From JAFGGG01 sp964634205 (GTDB taxonomy: Bacteria; Spirochaetota; Spirochaetia; SZUA-6; RPPD01): DNA of 64,000 nt. Made by a program: the position numbers and the translations under genes. The stretch lies in the NCBI GenBank assembly GCA_964634205.1, contig CAZWKE010000011.1:21000-84999 (forward strand). The letters are read 5' to 3'. The notes beneath the pieces were generated by a model that was not told the origin of the DNA, searched no databases, and saw nothing but the letters and a program-made list of their open reading frames with translations. Shown one piece after another: positions 25,609-33,611 of this stretch; within the stretch, counting starts at the first letter, position 1; each line of letters opens with the position of its first letter.

Positions 25609-26526
25609 TTATTCACCCTTCGTCCGAATCGGCATCAGCTCCGTAATATTTTCTTCGATCTCGTGCAACTGGCTGGATATACGCGCGTCAATCTGACCGA
25701 AATCGGTTTCGATAATACAGCCGCCCTTGTCCACAGAGGAGTCTTCCAGCACGGTGATGGATTTGACATTCTCCACCATACCCATAAAATCCTTGATATG
25801 CTCGGTGGTAAGGTCAAGATCGCTTAAGTTGACCCTGATCACCACATCACCCCTGCTTTTCAGTTTGCGCAGCGCCTGGATCACATTATTGATTACCACG
25901 TTCTTCTGGTTCTCGGAGATCACCTTGATAACCTTTTTAGCAATCAGTAAAACCAGGTTGATGATCTGTGTTTCCGACTCTTCGATGATCTCATTTCGTT
26001 TTTCGATAGCTTTGGTAAGAATAACATGCAGGCGGTCGATCAGCCTTCCGACCTCGTCCTTGCCCTGGGTAAAGCCCTGGTCATGACCGTCGCGGTATCC
26101 CTTCTCATAGGCCTGGTTTTCGATTTTCTCCACCCGCTGCTTTACCTCAGACTCCAGTTCCTCAGCCTCTTTTTTGGCGTTTTCCACCAACTGTTTGGCC
26201 TCGGCCTCTGCCTCCTGTTTGATTTTCTGGGCCTGGTTGTTCTTCTTTTTAACCTCGTCAAAGGCCACGGCCTCGGCCTCTTTGATGATTTTTTCCGCTT
26301 CCGCCTTGGCATTCTCTATTTTTTGCGCCCGCTCCTCGTCCCAATGCGCCTTGAACTCTTCAGCCTCCCGGCGGAGATCATCCAAGGATGGGCCGCTATA
26401 ATCCTCTACGGCTGTGGTTTTTTCCACAACCTTGGGCAGCTCTTTTTCAATCACTTTGGGTGGATCTATGAACACCTTCTTAGTAAGATTTTTCACTTCC
26501 GTAGGTCTGAATACATTCTTTGCCAC
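25609..26526 (-). CDS. fliH: Flagellar export regulator FliH
   Basis: FliH binds FliI and tethers it to the C-ring. The 305 residues start MAKNVFRPTEV, have a long Glu/Lys/Ala coiled coil (about 45-150), then GYRDGHDQGFTQGKDE with a glycine-spaced helix, and the C-terminal V-ATPase E-subunit-like domain (about 165-300, with SVDKGGCIIETDFGQIDARI). The start is a GTG at 26526 with AAGGAG 6 nt upstream. It follows fliG after a 71-nt gap with a hairpin. Confidence 0.95.
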   Translation of the reverse strand: MAKNVFRPTEVKNLTKKVFIDPPKVIEKELPKVVEKTTAVEDYSGPSLDDLRREAEEFKAHWDEERAQKIENAKAEAEKIIKEAEAVAFDEVKKKNNQAQKIKQEAEAEAKQLVENAKKEAEELESEVKQRVEKIENQAYEKGYRDGHDQGFTQGKDEVGRLIDRLHVILTKAIEKRNEIIEESETQIINLVLLIAKKVIKVISENQKNVVINNVIQALRKLKSRGDVVIRVNLSDLDLTTEHIKDFMGMVENVKSITVLEDSSVDKGGCIIETDFGQIDARISSQLHEIEENITELMPIRTKGE

Positions 26527-26567
26527 GGTTTTCTCCTTATGTTGACATTACTGCGGTCCGGCAGGCA

Positions 26568-26586
26568 GTCCGGTTGTGGACCGGAC
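26568..26586 (-). other. Intercistronic hairpin between fliG and fliH
   Basis: On the minus strand GTCCGGT-CCACA-ACCGGAC forms a perfect 7-bp GC-rich stem with a 5-nt loop. It lies in the fliG-fliH gap just after the fliG stop. No T-tract follows, so it is not a standard intrinsic terminator. It could stabilise the upstream mRNA or cause partial attenuation (inference). Confidence 0.6.
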
Positions 26587-26597
26587 GGCGGAGCGCT

Positions 26598-27710
26598 TTA
26601 GACAACCAACTCGTCCTCTCCCGCGCGTGCCACAACAATCTCGCCCTGCTCCTCCAACTTACGGATGATCGCCACAATCTTCTGCTGTGATTCCTCCACG
26701 TCCTTCAACCTGATCGGGCCCATGTACTCCATGTCCTCTTTCAGCAGGGTTGATGCCCTGCGGGACATATTGCGGAATATCTTGTCCTGTACCTCGGAAT
26801 CAACCGCCTTCAGAGCCTTGGCAAGCTCCGTGGTATCAACCTCACGCAGTACCTTCTGAATGGCCCGGTCGTCAAGCAGCACGATATCCTCGAACACAAA
26901 CATTCGCTTCTTGATTTCTTCGGCCAGTTCCGGATCGTCCTCTTCCAGGGATTCAATGATGGTTTTTTCTGTTGAGCGGTCAACCAGGTTCAGGATTTCG
27001 ACGATGCTTTCCACGCCTCCGGCCGCTGTATAGTCCTCGGAAGACAGGGTTGAAAGCTTCTTCTCCAGCACCCGTTCAACCTCGCGCAGTACTTCAGGTG
27101 AAGTACGGTCCATGGTGGCAATACGTTTGGCCACGTCTGACTGTATCTCATGCGGCAGGCTGCCCAGGATGACACTGGCCTTTTGCGGTTCAAGATAGGC
27201 CAGAATCAGGGCGATGGTCTGCGGATGCTCCTGTTGGATAAAGTTCAAGAGATGGGCCGGATCCGTTCTGCGGATAAAATCAAAGGGTCGAACCTGCAGC
27301 GAACTGGTAAGGCGGTTGATGATATCAACCGCTTTCTGTGTGCCGAGAGATTTTTCCAACAGTTCACGGGCATAATCTATACCGCCGGTGGTGATGAAGT
27401 CCTGCGCCATCATCAGCTCCTGGAATTCCATCAACACCTTGTCGCGGTCTTCCGGTTCAATGCTTTCCAATCTGGCAATCTCGAAAGTAAGCTGCTCAAT
27501 CTCATCTTCGCGCAGGTGCTTGAAAATCTCCGCGGATATTTCGGAGCCGAGGGTCACAAGGAAGATTGCCGCCTTCTGCCGGCCGGTAAGCTGTTTTTTA
27601 TGCGTACCGTGAATCGCGGTATGTTTTCTGGCCGTTGTATGGCTTGTGCTTACTCCCTGGGCCGCGGCTGCCGCCGCGGCTGCAGTTGTGCTTGTTGATT
27701 TCTTTGCCAT
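26598..27710 (-). CDS. fliG: Flagellar motor switch protein FliG with Ala/Thr-rich N-terminal extension
   Basis: FliG is the torque-generating C-ring protein that contacts MotA. Residues from about 39 (KKQLTGRQKAAIFLVTLGSE) onward are standard: N domain, the EHPQ-containing middle domain (LLNFIQQEHPQTIALILAYL), and the C domain with the charged torque helix (DRAIQKVLREVDTTELAKALK). The first 38 residues are an extra low-complexity tract (STSTT, an alanine run, HTTARKHTAIHGTH), making 370 aa against the usual 335-345. The ATG at 27710 follows fliF by 3 nt. Whether translation starts there is not certain, but the first good start nearer the core is lacking. Confidence 0.95.
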   Translation of the reverse strand: MAKKSTSTTAAAAAAAAQGVSTSHTTARKHTAIHGTHKKQLTGRQKAAIFLVTLGSEISAEIFKHLREDEIEQLTFEIARLESIEPEDRDKVLMEFQELMMAQDFITTGGIDYARELLEKSLGTQKAVDIINRLTSSLQVRPFDFIRRTDPAHLLNFIQQEHPQTIALILAYLEPQKASVILGSLPHEIQSDVAKRIATMDRTSPEVLREVERVLEKKLSTLSSEDYTAAGGVESIVEILNLVDRSTEKTIIESLEEDDPELAEEIKKRMFVFEDIVLLDDRAIQKVLREVDTTELAKALKAVDSEVQDKIFRNMSRRASTLLKEDMEYMGPIRLKDVEESQQKIVAIIRKLEEQGEIVVARAGEDELVV

Positions 27711-27713
27711 GGT

Positions 27714-29432
27714 TTATTCCTCCAGTAACCATGTTCTTATAAGCTGGGCAACGTCTTCCGGATGTTCTCGGGCCATATTAATGGCATTTTCCTGCATCTC
27801 CAACCGTGCCCGCTCTTCAACGGAAAGCTCAACCTCCACACCCTTTTCTTCGGCGCTGCGCAGGGCCGCCTCACGCATAGCCTGGTGCTGCCGGGCAAGC
27901 TCTTCCTCTTTTAGACGCCTTCTTCTTTCAAGATACCGCGAAAGTATTCTGAAAGCAATAATGGCGACAAATACAAGCCCTATACCTATTATGATCCAAA
28001 AAATGACTCTCTGCAATGCCTTCTGGCCCCGGTACATCTCATCCTCGTTTAAGAACTGGCTGGTACGGTCAAACTGCATGGTCTCTACGGTAACGATATC
28101 ACCGCGTTCGCGTTTATACCCTACCGCGCCCTCGATTATCTTACGGGCCGTGGTTATCTGCTCATTCGATACCGGAATATACTCCCGCTTTACGCTTCCG
28201 TCCGGGTTGAACACCAGTTCACCGGTTTTTTCATCCCGTAGCTTCTTCCAGCGGCCGTCGACGGCAATACCCAGGGTCAGTCGTTTAATGTTCCACGGTC
28301 TGTCCTTCATGGATATTTTACGCGAGTTGATGGCGTTTTCCACCTCTTCAACACTGCGGTTATAACTTCCCTGTAAATTGGAAAGGTCCTTAAAGGCCGG
28401 TGGTACCTGCCCCTCGGTTCCCGGAGGTCCTTCCGGGTTAAAGCCCGTGCCCTTAAAAACCTCGTTTTCCGTGGCCTTGTGTTTGGTAACAGAGTCCACG
28501 TATTCCGATTCGTCCCAGGCGGTTTTAGGGTTGTCCGGGCGTCTTTGGAAGGGGAAATACTCTTCGGTCTCGGTAGTTTTCTTGCTCATATCCAGGTCGA
28601 TATCGATCCTGACAATACGGATTCTGTCCGGGGTAAAAATCTTGCTGAGCTCCTTGTAGATCTCATTCTTCATTCTGCGTTCTTCTTCGTCCTTGATCTT
28701 CAGCTCTTTTTTGGCCAGTTCCAGGCGGTCACCGGCCTGGACCTCCTCGGAATCAAAATCATTCAAGTGTACACCGCTGATCTTGTCGGTAATATAGATG
28801 TTTTCCTTCTTTAGTCCGGAGACGGCGAACATAATGAGCTTTTCGATACCTTCGATCTTTCTGCGGTTGGTGGTGATGTCCGAACCCGGTTTGGGCGTGA
28901 TAATAACCGACGCGGTAATCGGGTCCTGGTCCTCTGATAAAAGCTGTTTGTCCGGAATGGACAGGTCAAGACTGACCGCGTCTACGTCATCAAGAGCCAG
29001 GATATGCTGCTTGAGCTTTGCCTCCAGGGCCCGTTTGATGTTGACGTTTCGTTCCAGGTCTGTCAAAGTCCAGCGGTCGGTATCAAACACCGCCCAGGGA
29101 TCGACACCGTCCGGCACGAGGTCCTCGCGCACCAGGATACTGCGCATCCGCATGGCGGTCTTCTCATCCTTCATATAGATGATGTTGTTTTCCACCGTAT
29201 AATCAACACCTTCCTCATCAAGCCGGTTGGTGATGCGGTGCAGTTGTGTTTCATTGGTAATTGCGGTCCGAAACAACGGCGGACGCGAAGGTGCCGCACT
29301 GAGGCTGAATAACAGGATAATCGCGATTATGGAGACCCCGGCCACGGCAAAAATGATGATTTTTTGATTAAGCGACCATTTTTTCCAGAGCGTTTTTATC
29401 TGCTCAAGTATCTTTTTTAGCCATTCGTTCAT
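27714..29432 (-). CDS. fliF: Flagellar MS-ring protein FliF
   Basis: FliF builds the MS-ring in the inner membrane. The 572 residues have two membrane helices (about 25-46 and 460-482) flanking the ring-building domains (YTVENNIIYM, ITASVIITPKPGSD, NIYITDKISGVHLNDF). The C-terminal tail ends with a FliG-binding segment (NAINMAREHPEDVAQLIRTWLLEE). Length is standard for a spirochaete FliF. It starts the switch block fliF-fliG-fliH-fliI-fliJ. Confidence 0.97.
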   Translation of the reverse strand: MNEWLKKILEQIKTLWKKWSLNQKIIIFAVAGVSIIAIILLFSLSAAPSRPPLFRTAITNETQLHRITNRLDEEGVDYTVENNIIYMKDEKTAMRMRSILVREDLVPDGVDPWAVFDTDRWTLTDLERNVNIKRALEAKLKQHILALDDVDAVSLDLSIPDKQLLSEDQDPITASVIITPKPGSDITTNRRKIEGIEKLIMFAVSGLKKENIYITDKISGVHLNDFDSEEVQAGDRLELAKKELKIKDEEERRMKNEIYKELSKIFTPDRIRIVRIDIDLDMSKKTTETEEYFPFQRRPDNPKTAWDESEYVDSVTKHKATENEVFKGTGFNPEGPPGTEGQVPPAFKDLSNLQGSYNRSVEEVENAINSRKISMKDRPWNIKRLTLGIAVDGRWKKLRDEKTGELVFNPDGSVKREYIPVSNEQITTARKIIEGAVGYKRERGDIVTVETMQFDRTSQFLNEDEMYRGQKALQRVIFWIIIGIGLVFVAIIAFRILSRYLERRRRLKEEELARQHQAMREAALRSAEEKGVEVELSVEERARLEMQENAINMAREHPEDVAQLIRTWLLEE

Positions 29433-29494
29433 TTTCCCTCCCTTTAATGAACGTATTACGCCGTAATGCGTTTATTGGATCACGGCAGACTTTT

Positions 29495-29836
29495 TTACCT
29501 GATATTTATAATCTCATTATATGCGCGTATTGCCCGGTCGAACAAGGCCTTGGTAATTGATAACGACAGATTGGCCTTGGCCGTTCCCAGGGTGACATCG
29601 TGCACATCGACCGAGCCCGGCTCGGTGATAAACTTCTGCGTCAAACGATACGCGTCCATTTGCATATCGTTTACCCCTTTCAGGGCACCGGCAAGAACAT
29701 CCCCAAAACTCTTGGCCCCGGGTTTTGCGGCCTGTTTTTGCAGGCTGAAAGGTTTAAAGTATTTGGGCTCTACCTGTATAGGCCCTGTTTTATGTCTGAA
29801 AACTCCTGATGTAAATGTATTATAAAAACCCGGCAT
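29495..29836 (-). CDS. fliE: Flagellar hook-basal body adaptor FliE
   Basis: FliE joins the MS-ring to the rod. The 113-residue protein has the core SFGDVLAGALKGVNDMQMDAYRLTQKFITEP, followed by VHDVTLGTAKANLSLSITKALFDRAIRAYNEI, the classic family end. ATG at 29836, 3 nt after flgC; a 62-nt gap separates it from fliF. Confidence 0.96.
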   Translation of the reverse strand: MPGFYNTFTSGVFRHKTGPIQVEPKYFKPFSLQKQAAKPGAKSFGDVLAGALKGVNDMQMDAYRLTQKFITEPGSVDVHDVTLGTAKANLSLSITKALFDRAIRAYNEIINIR

Positions 29837-29839
29837 GTA

Positions 29840-30298
29840 TTACCTCCCTATATCCAATGCCTTTAAAAACATGCTTTTAGCACCGTTTATTATCGTTACA
29901 TTCGCCTCATACGAGCGTGAGGCCGAAATCATATCCACCATTTCACTGACCACGTTTACATTGGGGTATTCCACGTATCCCTTCTGCGGACCGGTCTTTA
30001 TGGCATCCGGGTGCGTGGGATCCCAGACCAGCCGCGTCTTTGACATATAATCCTTTTGTATCCCGGTAATCCTGACCCCTTTGCCGATCTGGTTTTCCAG
30101 GTACTTGGGTAAAAAAGGACTCCGCCAATAGGGCTGCGACACCCGCGGCCGAAAAACTACCCGGCTGCGCCGGAACGGTCCTCCTTGGGGTGTACGTGTG
30201 GTATCCACGTTCGCCAGGTTGTTGGCGATGACATCAAGGCGCGTTCTCTCTGCCGTAAGACCCGATCCCGCCGTATTTAAGGCCGTATACATACCCAT
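29840..30298 (-). CDS. flgC: Flagellar rod protein FlgC
   Basis: FlgC is a proximal rod protein. The 152 residues start MGMYTALNTAGSGLTAERTRLDVIANNLANVDTTRTPQGGPFRR (in part), with the rod signature ANNLANV. They end in the helix VVSEMVDMISASRSYEANVTIINGAKSM typical of FlgC. It follows flgB by 14 nt. Confidence 0.97.
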   Translation of the reverse strand: MGMYTALNTAGSGLTAERTRLDVIANNLANVDTTRTPQGGPFRRSRVVFRPRVSQPYWRSPFLPKYLENQIGKGVRITGIQKDYMSKTRLVWDPTHPDAIKTGPQKGYVEYPNVNVVSEMVDMISASRSYEANVTIINGAKSMFLKALDIGR

Positions 30299-30312
30299 AT
30301 CTCAATCTCCCT

Positions 30313-30732
30313 CTAGCGCAGTACCATGTTCAAGCGCATAAACTCATTGTTCACCGCGTGAAGAATGGTCTGGTATTCCAGCTGCGTGGACACGGCGTTC
30401 ATCATCTCCTCGTCGATATCCACGTTGTTCCCATTGTTCTTGGCGGTGGTAAGGTAGTCCAGTACAACCTTGGGTTGTACGGTATCCACACTCTTGGGTG
30501 TAAAAAAGGACACGCCGCGGCGGTATTTCAGCTTTCCCGGAAACGCCGGTTTTACTTTTTCTGCATCCAGGGCGCGTTTTAACTGGGCTTCAAAATTAAC
30601 TACCGAGCGCTTGAAATTCGGCGTCTCGGAGTTTGCGATGTTGTTGGCAATCACGTTATAGCGCAAGAGTGATACATCAAGGCTTTTCTGTAGAATTGTC
30701 ATGTTTCGGTCGAATGCCGGTGTAAAATGCAT
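30313..30732 (-). CDS. flgB: Flagellar rod protein FlgB
   Basis: FlgB is the most proximal rod protein and the first gene of the flagellar block. The 139 residues show LRYNVIANNIANSETPNFKRSVVNFEAQLKRAL (in part) and the C-terminal NAVSTQLEYQTILHAVNNEFMRLNMVLR. ATG at 30732 with GGAGGT upstream. The 69-nt gap to hslU holds no convincing sigma70 or sigma28 promoter, so it may be read through from hslVU, as in Borrelia. Confidence 0.97.
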   Translation of the reverse strand: MHFTPAFDRNMTILQKSLDVSLLRYNVIANNIANSETPNFKRSVVNFEAQLKRALDAEKVKPAFPGKLKYRRGVSFFTPKSVDTVQPKVVLDYLTTAKNNGNNVDIDEEMMNAVSTQLEYQTILHAVNNEFMRLNMVLR

Positions 30733-30801
30733 ATCCTTTTACCTCCTTACCATATTTTTCGGTCGCTTTGCCGCCTGCACTTAAGGTTATTTGCCTCCTT
30801 A

Positions 30802-32181
30802 TTACAGAATATACCGGGTCACATCCCGATCCTCTATAATGTCACCCAGCTTTTCATCCACATACTCCCGGGTGATATTTACGGTCTGCCCCTTTAAATC
30901 GGGTCCGTGAAACGACACCTCCTCAAGCAGGTTTTCCATAATGGTGTGCAGCCTGCGGGCGCCGATATTTTCGGTTTTGGTATTGACGTCGGTGGCGATC
31001 TCGGAAATGCGGTCGATGGCCTCCGGTGAAAAATTCAGGGTCACGTCCTCTGTCTTCATCAGTTCCTCGTACTGCTTAATCAGCGCGTTTTTGGGTTGGG
31101 TCAAAATCTTCTTGAAATCCTCACTCGTTAGGGGCTGCAGCTCCACCCGCAGGGGAAACCTGCCCTGCAGCTCGGGAATCAGATCGGACGGCTTGCTCAT
31201 GTGAAACGCGCCCGCGGCGATAAACAGGATATGGGCCGTATCAATGATCCCGTAGCGGGTGGTTACCTTTGAGCCCTCGACAATCGGCAGGATATCACGC
31301 TGCACCCCCTCACGGGACACATCCACCCCGGTTTTGCTCTGGGAGGAGGCAACCTTGTCCAGCTCGTCGATGAAGATAATTCCCATCTGCTCGGTACGTT
31401 CCTTGGCGATCTCGGATACCCGGTCCATGTCGATCAGTTTGTCCCTTTCCTCGGCCAAGAGGATTTCTTTGGCCTGTTTTACCGAAACCCGTTTCTTTTT
31501 TTTCTTGCCTCCCAAAAGGTTGGAGAGGTTCCCTCCGATATTGATGTCCATCTCTTCCAGACTGGTCCCGGAAAATATTTCGATAGACGGAAAGGCTTGT
31601 TTGGTAATACTGACCTCCACCTGTTTGTCGTCCAGTTCCCCTTGACGCAGTTTCTCCCTGAACTTTTCCCTGGTGTTGGACTGGGCCTCCTGCTCCGCCC
31701 CGGGTGTTACCGTTCCCGGTACCATTTTCCCCGGCCGGACCGTGGGCTTGTTGAAACCCGGCAGCAGCAGGTCAAGCAGGGCCTCCTCGGCGCGTTTCTC
31801 CGCCTCCGCCTTGACGCTTTCCTGAAACTCGGCCTTAACCATGGAAATGGCGACGGACACCAGGTCACGCACCATGGATTCCACATCCCGTCCCACATAG
31901 CCGACCTCGGTATATTTTGTCGCTTCCACTTTAATAAAGGGCGCGCCGGTCAGCTTTGACAGTCTGCGCGCAATCTCGGTTTTTCCCACGCCGGTGGGAC
32001 CGATCATAATGATGTTTTTGGGCGCAACCTCATCTTTCAACTCTTCGGGAAGCTTGGTGCGCCGGTACCTGTTGCGCAGCGCGATGGCCACCGCCCGCTT
32101 TGCCTTTTCCTGTCCGATTATATAGGTATCCAAAGAGGCCACAATCTCTTTCGGTGTCAGCTTATCGGTTTCGATTTCCAT
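30802..32181 (-). CDS. hslU: ATP-dependent protease ATPase subunit HslU
   Basis: HslU (ClpY) unfolds substrates for the HslV protease. The 459 residues have IIGQEKAKRAVAIALRNRYRR (21-41), Walker A GPTGVGKT (61-68), the FIKVEATKYTEVGYVGRDVESMVRDL segment with the GYVG pore loop, an inserted I domain (about 110-240), Walker B IIFIDELDK, and a C-terminus ending DVTRYIL that docks into HslV. ATG at 32181 overlaps the hslV stop. Confidence 0.97.
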   Translation of the reverse strand: MEIETDKLTPKEIVASLDTYIIGQEKAKRAVAIALRNRYRRTKLPEELKDEVAPKNIIMIGPTGVGKTEIARRLSKLTGAPFIKVEATKYTEVGYVGRDVESMVRDLVSVAISMVKAEFQESVKAEAEKRAEEALLDLLLPGFNKPTVRPGKMVPGTVTPGAEQEAQSNTREKFREKLRQGELDDKQVEVSITKQAFPSIEIFSGTSLEEMDINIGGNLSNLLGGKKKKKRVSVKQAKEILLAEERDKLIDMDRVSEIAKERTEQMGIIFIDELDKVASSQSKTGVDVSREGVQRDILPIVEGSKVTTRYGIIDTAHILFIAAGAFHMSKPSDLIPELQGRFPLRVELQPLTSEDFKKILTQPKNALIKQYEELMKTEDVTLNFSPEAIDRISEIATDVNTKTENIGARRLHTIMENLLEEVSFHGPDLKGQTVNITREYVDEKLGDIIEDRDVTRYIL

Positions 32182-32714
32182 TATAATTCCTCCACAATAA
32201 TTTCGTCATTTGTATAAATACATATTCCCGCCGCGACTTTCAGCGATCTTTCCACAATTTCCCTGGCCGACATATCTGAAGACTCAAGATAGGCGAGTGC
32301 TGCGGCATAGGCGTAGTTTCCGCCCGAACCGATACCGATCACCCCTCTCTCCGGTTCAACCACGTCACCGGTACCCGAAATAAGCAAAATCTTATTTTTA
32401 TCACCGACCAAAAGCATGGCCTCCAGTCTGCGCAGCATTCTGTCCGTTCTCCAGTCTTTGGCCAGCTCGACTGCCGCCCTGGTAAGATCACCCGAGTACT
32501 CTTTTACCTTGCCCTCGAAGCGCTCGAACAGGGTAAAGGCGTCCGCTGTGGCGCCGGCGAATCCGACCAGTATTTTTCCGTCATATATCGAACGTACCTT
32601 GCGGGCGTTTGCCTTCATGATGGTATTGGCCAGGGTCACCTGTCCGTCGCCCCCCAAGGCCAGTTTGTCGTCTTTTAATACCGCAAGAATCGTTGTTCCG
32701 TGAAACTGTTCCAT
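32181..32714 (-). CDS. hslV: ATP-dependent protease peptidase subunit HslV
   Basis: HslV (ClpQ) is the proteasome-like peptidase. The 177 residues begin MEQFHGTTILAVLKDDKLALGGDGQVT; cleavage of a short propeptide would expose Thr7 as the nucleophile, as in other HslV proteins with an N-terminal extension. GGDGQVTLANTIMK, KVRSIYD and the GSGGNYAYAAALAYLE motif are conserved. It directly follows xerC, matching the codV-clpQ-clpY order of Bacillus; codY is absent. Confidence 0.97.
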   Translation of the reverse strand: MEQFHGTTILAVLKDDKLALGGDGQVTLANTIMKANARKVRSIYDGKILVGFAGATADAFTLFERFEGKVKEYSGDLTRAAVELAKDWRTDRMLRRLEAMLLVGDKNKILLISGTGDVVEPERGVIGIGSGGNYAYAAALAYLESSDMSAREIVERSLKVAAGICIYTNDEIIVEEL

Positions 32715-33611
32715 TTAATCTCCTTCTTTCATTTTTGCGTGCGGATGACTTTTTCTGTAGATTGATTTCAATTTTTCCACCCCGACATGCGTGTATACCT
32801 GGGTCGTTGAAATATTGGCGTGTCCCAATAACTCCTGCACCACCCTGATGTCCGCGCCCTCATTCAATATATGCGTGGCAAAAGTATGCCGAAAGGTATG
32901 CGGGCTGATTTTTTTGGCACAGGAGCTTTTTGCCACATATTTATACACGATATAGCGCAGCCCCCGCGTGGTGAGCCTGCCGCCGTTTTTATTGACGAAC
33001 AAAGCCGTTCCGTCCGTCGCCTCCCTGCCCCGCAGGTATTCCCGCCGCCGGGTCAGATACTCCGTCAGTACCTGCCGGGCCTTAGCCCCGATATAGACCA
33101 TCCGTTCCTTGTTTCCCTTGCCGCGCACCTTTACCATGCGCTGTTTTATGTTTATATCCAACAGATTGATCGCCACCGCTTCGGCTACACGGCAGCCCGT
33201 TGAATAAAGAAATTCAAAAATCAGCCGGTCACGCAGTGAGATGAAATCCGGGGTAGGTATTTCAAGAAACTTCTCCACCTCTTCCTCAAACAAAAACACC
33301 GGAAGCCACTTGTCGACCCGCAAACACTTTACTCCCGTAAAGGGATTAACTTTAGCGTAACCGTAGCGCTGTTTAAACCGAAAATAACTGCGCAAAGAGG
33401 AGATGATCCTGTTGATCGATTTTGACGACAGCCCGCTCTTTGAAAGCCCGGAGACAAAGGCACGAACCTCCGTCACCCCCAGATCGTCCTCTTTATACCC
33501 ATGGGCATCAAGGAAACCGCTGAACTGACGGTAGTCCCTGGTATACGATTCAATGGTATGGGGTGAGAGTTTTCTAACGGCTTTCAAATATTCGACATAT
33601 TGCTTATGCAC
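32715..33611 (-). CDS. xerC: Site-specific tyrosine recombinase XerC
   Basis: This chromosome-dimer resolvase (with XerD at dif) has 298 residues. The N-terminal SAM-like DNA-binding domain (KQYVEYLKAVRKLSPHTIESYTRDYRQF) comes first, then the catalytic domain with STGCRVAEA, the HxxR motif HTFRHTFATHILNEG and the tyrosine loop ISTTQVYTHV. I chose the GTG at 33611, which overlaps the topA stop by 8 nt; GAGGAGG lies about 12 nt upstream. Longer starts would lie deep inside topA. Confidence 0.94.
   Translation of the reverse strand: MHKQYVEYLKAVRKLSPHTIESYTRDYRQFSGFLDAHGYKEDDLGVTEVRAFVSGLSKSGLSSKSINRIISSLRSYFRFKQRYGYAKVNPFTGVKCLRVDKWLPVFLFEEEVEKFLEIPTPDFISLRDRLIFEFLYSTGCRVAEAVAINLLDINIKQRMVKVRGKGNKERMVYIGAKARQVLTEYLTRRREYLRGREATDGTALFVNKNGGRLTTRGLRYIVYKYVAKSSCAKKISPHTFRHTFATHILNEGADIRVVQELLGHANISTTQVYTHVGVEKLKSIYRKSHPHAKMKEGD

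Noticed and set aside
30733..30801. Dedicated promoter for the flagellar operon before flgB
   Set aside because: Neither sigma70 nor sigma28 hexamers with proper spacing could be seen in this gap.
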